From NCBI GenBank assembly GCA_900552545.1, contig USAL01000045.1:1-14055 (forward strand): a stretch of DNA of 14,055 nt. The letters are read 5' to 3'. The first letter of the stretch is position 1. Every line of letters begins with the position of its first letter. Origin of the DNA: an uncultured Sutterella sp. GTDB lineage: Bacteria > Pseudomonadota > Gammaproteobacteria > Burkholderiales > Burkholderiaceae_F. The notes below the pieces were generated by a model. The model was not told the DNA's origin and did not search any database. It saw nothing but the letters and a program-made list of their open reading frames with translations. The translations under genes and the position numbers were made by a program. Positions 8,001 through 14,055 of this stretch are shown here, piece after piece.

Positions 8001-9722
8001 GTGGCAGGAAACCTCTTTTGCCAAAAGCGGCAGACCGGCGAGCGCCAGGGTGCTGAGAAGACAGCCGCCGCGCTTTCAAACACCGCGCTTGCCGACAGGC
8101 TCAAGCCCCTGTCGCCTTTCGTGTCGCGCGCTCCCGTTCAATGGCTTCTGGCGCTTTTGCTCGGACTTCTTGGGTCGGCGGGCTTTGCCCCTTGGGAGTT
8201 TCCTGCGGCGCTTGCAGCCTCGACGGCTGGGCTCTTCTGGCTTGCCGCCAATGAGAGCCGCGTGCGCGTCGCGGCGCTGACGGGGTTTTTCTGGGGGCTT
8301 GCGTACTTTGCGAGCGGCCTTTCCTGGACCTACAACTCGATGCACGTCTACGGGGGCCTGCCCGCGGTGCTCTCCACCCTGGGCGTGCTTGCTCTCGGCG
8401 CGCTTCCTGCGCTGGTGCCGGGAGCGCTCTGTGCGATCGCAGCGCGCATCCCTGCGGCGCGCGCCGTCAAGCTCGTTTTGATTCTTCCGGCGCTCTGGTG
8501 CCTGGGCGAACTTGTGCGCGGCTCCTGGGTGATGGGCTTTGGGTGGCTCTCCTCGGGCTACGCCTGGGCGGAATCGCTTTTTAACGTCTGGGCGCCCGTT
8601 GCCGGCGTCTACGGGGTGGGACTTGTCGTCAACGTTTTGATCGGCGCGGTGCTCGTGCTCCTTTCGCCCTACGACCGCAGCCGCGTGGTGCTGCGCGCCA
8701 TGACGGCCGTCTTTGCCGGGGCGATTGCGCTCGTGACGGTTGCCCTTGACCTCGTCGTCTGGTCCAAGCCCGCCCAAGCCCTTGAAGTACGCCTCGTGCA
8801 GCCCGACCTTCCGGTGGCGCTTACAGCCGCGCATGAGGGTGAGCGGCTTGCCCGCGTCAAGGCGATGAGCGATCGCTCTGCCATGGCAGGCTACATCGAC
8901 CTCACCGTCTGGCCCGAAGGGCTTTTTTCCATGCCCGTCGAGCGGCTCGCTCCGCAGGCTCTGGCCGCGGCGCTTGAGACCGCCGAGAGCACGCAGGGGG
9001 CGGTGCTTTTCAATGGCTTTAGTCAAAAGGTTGATCCCGAGAAGCCCGGGCGCATCGCGGTCTATAACTCGCTCTGGCTTGCGGGGAGCACCGAAGGCAG
9101 CGCCCCGGTCAATGCTCGAGTGCCTGAGACCGCCGCCAAGGATCAGGCGGGCGTCATCGCCGAGGTCTATCAAAAGCACCACCTCGTGCCCTTCGGCGAA
9201 TTCGTGCCCTGGGGCTTCCGGTGGTTTGTCGACGCCTTGGGCATTCCCATGGCCGATCAGACCAGGGGCCCCGTGGGCGGCGCAAGGCCCGTGGAAATCG
9301 GGGGTGCCCAGGCGGCGCTCACGATCTGCTACGAGAACATGTTCGGCGAAGAGCTTCGCGCTTGGTGGTCGCACGGCAATCCGCAGGTGATTTTCAACGT
9401 GGCCAATCTGGGGTGGTTTGCGCCGCGCGTGGCCGATCAGTTCACGCAGATGAGCGTGATGCGCGCGCTTGAGACCGCCCGGCCCCTCGTGCAGGCCGTC
9501 AACAATACGGGCTCTTCGCTCATCACCCCGACGGGCAAAGTCGAGCGGTCGGCCGCGGCCGGCGCGCAGAACCTTGATCTCACCGTGAGGCTTTATACGG
9601 GTACGCCCACCTGGTTCGTGCGCTTTGGGAATGTCCTTGCCGCGGGTGCGGCGCTCGTGCTTCTCATTGTGGCAGCGGCGTGCATGCGGCTGCGCCGGCG
9701 TGAGGGCGGCGCAGCGAGGTAG
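8001..9722 (+). CDS. lnt: Apolipoprotein N-acyltransferase
   Basis: Lnt is the inner-membrane enzyme that transfers an acyl chain from a phospholipid to the N-terminal cysteine of apolipoproteins, the last step before Lol-dependent export to the outer membrane. The 573-residue product has hydrophobic segments across roughly residues 45-250, a periplasmic nitrilase-like domain and a final membrane helix near the C-terminus. The catalytic triad is visible: Glu306 in WPEG, Lys392 in YQKHHLVPFGEFVP and Cys443 in ICYENMFGE, matching E. coli Glu267, Lys335 and Cys387 with similar spacing between the last two. The start is GTG at 8001, with AAAAGGA about seven bases upstream. It is longer than the E. 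coli protein (512), partly through about 40 polar residues before the first membrane segment. It follows corC by 118 bases. Confidence 0.95.
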   Translation: MAGNLFCQKRQTGERQGAEKTAAALSNTALADRLKPLSPFVSRAPVQWLLALLLGLLGSAGFAPWEFPAALAASTAGLFWLAANESRVRVAALTGFFWGLAYFASGLSWTYNSMHVYGGLPAVLSTLGVLALGALPALVPGALCAIAARIPAARAVKLVLILPALWCLGELVRGSWVMGFGWLSSGYAWAESLFNVWAPVAGVYGVGLVVNVLIGAVLVLLSPYDRSRVVLRAMTAVFAGAIALVTVALDLVVWSKPAQALEVRLVQPDLPVALTAAHEGERLARVKAMSDRSAMAGYIDLTVWPEGLFSMPVERLAPQALAAALETAESTQGAVLFNGFSQKVDPEKPGRIAVYNSLWLAGSTEGSAPVNARVPETAAKDQAGVIAEVYQKHHLVPFGEFVPWGFRWFVDALGIPMADQTRGPVGGARPVEIGGAQAALTICYENMFGEELRAWWSHGNPQVIFNVANLGWFAPRVADQFTQMSVMRALETARPLVQAVNNTGSSLITPTGKVERSAAAGAQNLDLTVRLYTGTPTWFVRFGNVLAAGAALVLLIVAAACMRLRRREGGAAR

Positions 9723-9966
9723 TGATTCTTCAATTTTTGCCGGATAAAAAGGCTCGGGTCCAAGGCTGCGGAGAGGCTGATGACGCTAGCGGGCGGTGCG
9801 CCCGAAAAAGCGGTTCGGTCCCGCTTCGGTTCCGGATTTGGCCGATCTGATAAAATTTGAGCCTTGTTTTGTCCGGCTTCAACGGTTCGGGGCAGTCTTT
9901 TTACAAGAACACCTGATGGCGTGCTGCGAGAGCGTCCGGCCGCCGGCTGATCTTTGGGTTCGTTTT
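9723..9966 (+). other. Intergenic region and glyQ leader
   Basis: This 244-base gap separates lnt from glyQ. It contains a short GC-rich inverted repeat CGGGC/GCCCG near 9790-9804 without a T-run and the glyQ promoter. The frame stays open upstream of glyQ from 9796, but those residues do not resemble the family. No T-box would be expected in this group and none is recognised. Confidence 0.5.
9848..9856 (+). promoter_or_regulatory. Extended -10 promoter for glyQS
   Basis: TGATAAAAT contains TGn followed by TAAAAT, five of six bases of the -10 consensus. It lies 110 bases before the glyQ ATG. The -35 region is poor, as is usual when an extended -10 is present. A leader of about 100 bases is implied. 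Confidence 0.5.
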
Positions 9967-10866
9967 ATGCTTACTTTTCAGGAAGTGATCCTGCGTCTGC
10001 AGGACTATTGGAACAAACAGGGCTGCGCGCTGCTGCAGCCCATCGACATTGAAGTCGGCGCCGGCACGTCGCACACGGCCACTTTCTTGCGCGCACTCGG
10101 CCCCGAGCCCTGGCGCGCGGCCTACGTGCAGCCCTCCCGTCGTCCGAAGGACGCCCGCTACGGCGAAAATCCCAATCGCCTGCATCAGCACCATCAGTAC
10201 CAGGTGGTCTTAAAGCCCAGTCCCGTCAACATCGTTGACCTCTACCTGGGGTCGCTGCGCTATCTCGGCATCGACACCGAAGTCAACGACGTACGCTTTG
10301 TCGAGGACAACTGGGAGAACCCGACGCTGGGCGCCTGGGGTCTCGGCTGGGAAGTCTGGATGAACGGCATGGAAGTGACGCAGTTCACGTACTTCCAGCA
10401 GGTGGGCGGCCTTGAATGCAAGCCGATCACCGGCGAAATCACCTACGGCCTTGAACGTCTGACGATGTACCTGCAGAACTGCGACAACGTCTTCGATCTG
10501 GTCTACACCAACTGGACCGACGGCCTGGGTCAGAAGCACACGCTCACCTACGGCGACGTGTTCCACCAGAATGAGGTCGAGCAGAGCCACTACAACTTCG
10601 AGGCAAGCGACCCCGCGAAGCTCTTCAAGCAGTTCGACTACTTTGAAAGCGAGGCCAAGCGCCTGATGGATCTGCAGCTTGCGCTGCCCGCTTACGAGAT
10701 GGTGCTCAAGGCCGGGCACACGTTCAACCTTCTGGACGCCCGCGGCGCGATCTCGGTGACCGAGCGCGCAGCCTACATCGCCCGCATCCGCAACATCAGC
10801 CGCAGCGTGGCGCAAAGCTACTACGACGCCCGCGAACGCCTGGGCTTCCCGATGCTCAAGGCATAA
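9967..10866 (+). CDS. glyQ: Glycine--tRNA ligase alpha subunit
   Basis: GlyQ is the catalytic alpha subunit of the bacterial-type heterotetrameric glycyl-tRNA synthetase, which charges tRNA-Gly in the cytoplasm with GlyS. The 299-residue product begins MLTFQEVILRLQDYW and carries the highly conserved family blocks GCALLQPIDIEVGAGT, YVQPSRRPKDARYGENPNR and QFTYFQQVGG, covering the class II catalytic fold. Length agrees with the usual 295-305. The frame is open upstream to 9796, but the ATG at 9967 matches the family start and sits downstream of the promoter at 9848-9856. No clear Shine-Dalgarno site is present (GGGTTCG at best), which is odd for a highly expressed gene. glyS follows after 37 bases, so the two form one transcription unit. 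Recognition is very firm. Confidence 0.97.
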   Translation: MLTFQEVILRLQDYWNKQGCALLQPIDIEVGAGTSHTATFLRALGPEPWRAAYVQPSRRPKDARYGENPNRLHQHHQYQVVLKPSPVNIVDLYLGSLRYLGIDTEVNDVRFVEDNWENPTLGAWGLGWEVWMNGMEVTQFTYFQQVGGLECKPITGEITYGLERLTMYLQNCDNVFDLVYTNWTDGLGQKHTLTYGDVFHQNEVEQSHYNFEASDPAKLFKQFDYFESEAKRLMDLQLALPAYEMVLKAGHTFNLLDARGAISVTERAAYIARIRNISRSVAQSYYDARERLGFPMLKA

Positions 10867-10903
10867 GTCCATTTACCAGTTTGTCGCGAGAGAAGATAAA
10901 AAA

Positions 10904-13000
10904 ATGAAGAGCTTATTTGTTGAACTGCAAACCGAAGAGCTGCCGCCCAAGGCGCTCAAGAAACTCTCGAACGCCTTTGCCGAAGGCGTGCAGAAGTCGC
11001 TTGCGGCTAACCGCATCCTGGGCGAGGGATCGAAGATGATCCCCTACGGGTCGCCGCGCCGCATGGCGGTGCTTGTCACCGAGGTGCTGGAAAAGTCGCC
11101 CGACCAGGCCTTCTCGCAGCGCCTCGTGCCGGTGCGCGTGGGCCTTGACGCCGATGGCAAGGCCACGCCCGCGCTTGAGAAAAAGATGAAGGCGCTCGGC
11201 ATCGCGTGCGACGTCTCCGAATTAAAGCGCGTCAACGACGGCAAGAACGAACAGCTCGTCTACGAAGGCGTGCGCGCCGGCGTGCATGTGGCTGAAGCCG
11301 TGCAGAAGGCGCTTGAGGAGTCCGTCAAGGCTCTGCCGATTCCGAAGGTGATGAACTATCAGTTGGTCGACGGCGTGACGACGGTGCAGTTTGTTCGTCC
11401 GGTCAAGCACCTCGTGGTGCTCTACGGCGACGCCGTGCTCGAGGGCGTGAAGATGTTCGGCCTTACGGCCGGCCGCACGACGATGGGGCACCGCTTCCAC
11501 ACCCACGAGCCCATCGAGATCCGCACGGCCGACGGCTACGCGCAGCAGCTTCTCGATGAAGGCAAGGTGATCGCAAGTTACGCCGAGCGTCGCGAAAAGC
11601 TCGTGCGGCTTCTGAACGAGGCCGCCCAGCGCGAAGGCGGCACGCTCATTGCGCCCGAGGATCTGATTGACGAGACCAATTCGCTTACCGAGTGGCCCGT
11701 GGTCTACGTCTCCGAATTCGAGAAGAAGTTCCTCGCCGTGCCTGAGGAATGCCTCATTCTCACGATGCAGACCAACCAGAAGTACTTCCCGATGCGCGAT
11801 GCCGCCGGCAAGCTCATGAACCGCTTCTGCCTCGTGTCGCACATCGAGGCCAAGGACGGGGGCGCCGCGATCATTTCGGGCAACGCCCGTGTGGTGCGCG
11901 CGCGTCTTGCCGACGCCGAGTTCTTCTACACGCAGGACTGCCAGACGAAGCTTGCGGACCGCGTTGAGGGCTTGAAGCACGTCGTCTACCACAACAAGTT
12001 GGGCAGCCAGGCCGAGCGCATGCTGCGCGTGCGCGCCATCGCCGCCGCCGTGGCTGAGCGCATCGGCGCCGACCGCGAGAAGGCCGAACGCGCCGCGACG
12101 CTTGCCAAGGCCGACCTGCGCACCCTGATGGTGGGCGAGTTCCCCGAACTGCAGGGCATCATGGGCGAGTACTACGCCCGTCACGACGGCGAGGCCGACG
12201 ACGTGGCGCTCGCGATCCGCGAGCACTACGAGCCGCGCTTTGCGGGCGACGCGCTCCCGTCGACCCCCGTTTCGATTGCCGTGGCTCTCGCCGACAAGCT
12301 CGAGACCCTCACCGGCATGTTCGGCATCGGACAGGTACCCACGGGCGACAAGGATCCGTTTGCACTGCGCCGTCACGCGCTCGGCGTGCTGCGCATGATG
12401 ATCGAAAAGGAACTCGACGTTTCGCTCGACGATCTCGTGAAGACCGCCTTTGCGGTCGAGACCCAGGTGCCGGGCGTGGCCGATGCCGAAGAAGCGCTCG
12501 TGAACTTCTTCTTTGACCGCCTGCGCGTGATGATGCGCGATGCGGGCTACAGCGCGCAGGAAGTCGACGCGGTGCTCGCGCTGCGCGACATGCGCCTGGT
12601 GCAGACGCCCAAGCGCCTGAAGGCCGTGCGCGAGTTCATGCAGCTGCCTGAAGCCGAAAGCCTCACGGCGGCCAACAAGCGCATCAGCAACATCCTCAAG
12701 AAGATCGAAGGCGGCGTGTCCGACGAGGTCAAGCCCGAGCTTCTCACCGAAGCGGCTGAAAAGGCGCTCTTTGACGCTCTGGGCGACCATGAGCCGATCG
12801 CCCGCCTGCTCTTTGAAAAGGGCGAGTTCGAAGCGATGTTGGCCTCGCTTACGCCCTTGAAGGATGCCGTCGACGCCTTCTTTGCCAACGTGATGGTCAA
12901 CTGCGAGGATGCGGCCGTGCGCACCAACCGTCAGGCGCTCTTAAAGCGCCTCTACGTGCTCATGAACCGCGTGGCCGAGCTCTCGCGTCTGGCGAAGTAG
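10904..13000 (+). CDS. glyS: Glycine--tRNA ligase beta subunit
   Basis: GlyS is the beta subunit of the alpha2-beta2 glycyl-tRNA synthetase and provides tRNA recognition. The 698-residue product has the normal length. It opens with the conserved FVELQTEELPPKALKKLSNAF, contains the beta-subunit core including TEWPVVYVSEFEKKFLAVPEE and MQTNQKYFP, a central HD-like region around GIMGEYYARHDGE, a block at GTGDKDPF-like PTGDKDPFALRRHALG, and ends in a DALR-type anticodon-binding domain (FFANVMVNCEDAAVRTNRQALL). The ATG at 10904 is preceded by GAGAGAAG at a workable distance. Coding continues from glyQ with a 37-base spacer. A nested inverted repeat follows the stop. In many Burkholderiales gmhB comes next; here the next gene is plsC. 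Confidence 0.97.
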   Translation: MKSLFVELQTEELPPKALKKLSNAFAEGVQKSLAANRILGEGSKMIPYGSPRRMAVLVTEVLEKSPDQAFSQRLVPVRVGLDADGKATPALEKKMKALGIACDVSELKRVNDGKNEQLVYEGVRAGVHVAEAVQKALEESVKALPIPKVMNYQLVDGVTTVQFVRPVKHLVVLYGDAVLEGVKMFGLTAGRTTMGHRFHTHEPIEIRTADGYAQQLLDEGKVIASYAERREKLVRLLNEAAQREGGTLIAPEDLIDETNSLTEWPVVYVSEFEKKFLAVPEECLILTMQTNQKYFPMRDAAGKLMNRFCLVSHIEAKDGGAAIISGNARVVRARLADAEFFYTQDCQTKLADRVEGLKHVVYHNKLGSQAERMLRVRAIAAAVAERIGADREKAERAATLAKADLRTLMVGEFPELQGIMGEYYARHDGEADDVALAIREHYEPRFAGDALPSTPVSIAVALADKLETLTGMFGIGQVPTGDKDPFALRRHALGVLRMMIEKELDVSLDDLVKTAFAVETQVPGVADAEEALVNFFFDRLRVMMRDAGYSAQEVDAVLALRDMRLVQTPKRLKAVREFMQLPEAESLTAANKRISNILKKIEGGVSDEVKPELLTEAAEKALFDALGDHEPIARLLFEKGEFEAMLASLTPLKDAVDAFFANVMVNCEDAAVRTNRQALLKRLYVLMNRVAELSRLAK

Positions 13001-13032
13001 TCGCACCTCCTTTTTCAGCGAGACACCATCCG

Positions 13033-13104
13033 AAAGCCCCGAAGCAGGCTCTGACGGGAAGGCGCTTTTCCAGCCTTCCTTGCCGGAGACTTTCGGGGCT
13101 TTTC
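13033..13104 (+). terminator. Nested inverted repeat after glyS, possible terminator
   Basis: The outer arms AAAGCCCCGAA (13033-13043) and TTCGGGGCTTT (13092-13102) pair perfectly and end in a short T-run. Inside them GGAAGGC (13057-13063) pairs with GCCTTCC (13073-13079). The layout suits a terminator for glyQS, perhaps leaky, because plsC starts only 20 bases later. Confidence 0.5.
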
Positions 13105-13123
13105 AAATTGTGGAGTTTTTCCC

Positions 13124-13855
13124 ATGAATGCCATTCGCGGTTTTCTTTTCTACGTCGTCTTTGCCGTGACGGTGATTCCGACGGCGCTCACGATTCTCAT
13201 CACCTGGCCCGTGACCTCGTCGGAATGGCGCTACGACCACGTGGGCATCGTCTGGGTGCGGCTCATGATCCGGGCGCTTGAGGTCATCTGCGGCGTGAAG
13301 TGCCGCGTGCTCGGCGCGGAGAACATTCCGACCGACGGCCGTCCGCTGGTGGTGCTGAGCAAGCACCAGTCGGCCTGGGAGACGCTCTTTCTGCCCGTGT
13401 TTCTCACCAACCACATGGGCTTTGTCTACAAGAAGAGCCTGCACTGGATTCCGTTTTTCGGCTGGGCGCTCAAGGCGATGCGCATGATCGCCATCGACCG
13501 CAAGGAGGGCAGAAGCTCGTATCAGATCTTCCGCGAGCGCGGCGAGCTTTTCTTGAAGCGCGGCTGGTGGGTGATTCTCTTTCCGGAAGGAACGCGCACC
13601 AAGCCCGGCGCCAAGACGACCTACAAGACGGGCGGCACGCGCTTTGCCTGCGCCGTGGGCGCCGCCGTGCTTCCAGTGGCGCTCAATTCCGGCCGCTACT
13701 GGCCGCGCAACAGCATCGCCAAGAAGCCCGGCACGATCACCGTGAGCTTCGGCCCCGTGATCAAGACGGCAGGCCGCGAGCCGCATGAGGTCAATGCCGA
13801 GGTCGCCAACTGGATCGAAGACGAGATCCGCCGTTGGGACAAGCCGGTCGACTAA
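13124..13855 (+). CDS. plsC: 1-acyl-sn-glycerol-3-phosphate acyltransferase
   Basis: PlsC-type enzymes acylate lysophosphatidic acid to phosphatidic acid at the inner membrane. The 243-residue product starts with a hydrophobic membrane segment (about residues 7-27). The acyltransferase motif I is KHQSAWET, giving His81 and Glu86, so HX4E rather than the common HX4D; I believe this is a recurring variant in Burkholderiales homologues, from memory. Motif III FPEGTR lies at residues 153-158, and the final VLPVALNSG fits motif IV. The ATG at 13124 has TGGAG about nine bases upstream. It lies just after the inverted repeat that follows glyS and may be read by read-through or its own promoter, which I could not identify. 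Confidence in the family is high; the exact acyl donor and substrate preference are not visible. Confidence 0.92.
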   Translation: MNAIRGFLFYVVFAVTVIPTALTILITWPVTSSEWRYDHVGIVWVRLMIRALEVICGVKCRVLGAENIPTDGRPLVVLSKHQSAWETLFLPVFLTNHMGFVYKKSLHWIPFFGWALKAMRMIAIDRKEGRSSYQIFRERGELFLKRGWWVILFPEGTRTKPGAKTTYKTGGTRFACAVGAAVLPVALNSGRYWPRNSIAKKPGTITVSFGPVIKTAGREPHEVNAEVANWIEDEIRRWDKPVD

Positions 13856-13870
13856 GAGCCCGTCGCTCAA

Positions 13871-13918
13871 GGGCCTGCGGTATCTGCCGTCTTTTATCAC
13901 CTGCCGCCGCCCTTTTTT
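13871..13918 (+). terminator. Putative terminator after plsC
   Basis: GGGC (13871-13874) and GCGG (13877-13880) can pair with GCCC (13909-13912) and CCGC (13904-13907) with small bulges, and a run of six T follows (13913-13918). The loop is large and the stem imperfect, so the call rests mostly on the T-run and the position after plsC. Confidence 0.4.
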
Positions 13919-13947
13919 CCTGATCCCCACGCCCCGACTGTTTGATC

Positions 13948-14055
13948 ATGCCGCGCATTCCTGAGGCCGACTGGGTGGACATCCGCGAGGACATGACCGA
14001 CGAGGAGGTCGTCGCCGCCGCCAAGGCATCCCATGCGCACAGCTTCGTTTCCGCC
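13948..14055 (+). CDS. Unrecognised protein, N-terminal fragment
   Basis: An open frame begins at ATG 13948 and runs off the window after 36 codons. It reads MPRIPEADWVDIREDMTDEE followed by an Ala/His-rich stretch. I do not recognise the family. The upstream frame is open only back to 13924 (TGA at 13921), so the ATG is the natural start, although its ribosome binding site is poor. Composition and codon use look like the coding neighbours. In several Burkholderiales a YgjP-type metallopeptidase follows plsC, but these residues do not resemble its start. The same region read on the other strand gives a low-complexity frame that looks like a shadow. Confidence 0.5.
   Translation, partial: MPRIPEADWVDIREDMTDEEVVAAAKASHAHSFVSA

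Noticed and set aside
9796..9966. N-terminal extension of GlyQ
   Set aside because: The residues do not match the family and the promoter at 9848-9856 lies inside the stretch.
11222..12790. 522-codon open frame on the minus strand opposite glyS
   Set aside because: Antisense to a certain housekeeping gene; the length is explained by GC-rich codon use.

Overview
The window (about 14 kb, GC-rich) looks like the chromosome of a betaproteobacterium of the order Burkholderiales, most likely a gut Sutterellaceae (Sutterella/Parasutterella-like). Two things point there. The block miaB - phoH - ybeY - corC - lnt - glyQ - glyS - plsC is the usual Burkholderiales housekeeping order. A periplasmic tetraheme flavocytochrome c sits beside it, a family that is strongly expanded in Sutterellaceae. 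The genus is inferred from layout and protein style, not from a database search.

Layout. (1) Positions 1-1116: a broken AAA/ABC-type ATPase gene, cut by the window edge and carrying two single-base frameshifts, followed by a hairpin with a T7 run. (2) 1392-3254: a fumarate-reductase-like flavocytochrome c. The gene has a good ribosome binding site, a signal peptide and four CxxCH haem motifs, but an in-frame TAG at 1518-1520 separates the signal peptide from the rest, so an ORF caller sees only a shortened gene starting at 1632. (3) 3255-3582: a 328-base gap with several inverted repeats and no convincing gene. (4) 3583-6735: miaB, phoH and ybeY, tightly packed (a 4-base gap, then an ATGA overlap) and closed by a 19-bp hairpin. 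(5) 6938-9722: corC and lnt. (6) 9967-13000: glyQ and glyS behind an extended -10 promoter. (7) 13124-13855: plsC, a 1-acylglycerol-3-phosphate acyltransferase. (8) 13948 to the end: the start of an unrecognised gene.

How the genes work together. MiaB modifies tRNA, YbeY matures and polices rRNA, PhoH is an ATPase that commonly travels with YbeY, and GlyQ/GlyS charge glycine tRNA, so much of the block serves translation. Lnt and PlsC serve the envelope (lipoprotein N-acylation and phosphatidic acid synthesis). CorC is a CBS-domain protein linked to magnesium/cobalt handling. The two genes upstream are accessory and both are damaged, whereas the roughly 10 kb of housekeeping sequence that follows has no visible disruption.

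I did not find a clear new multi-gene system. The best leads are the amber-interrupted flavocytochrome, which also has Gly-Gly where fumarate reductases have His-His, the long hairpin after ybeY, the cluster of inverted repeats in front of miaB, and the in-frame 12-bp repeats just past the corC stop.
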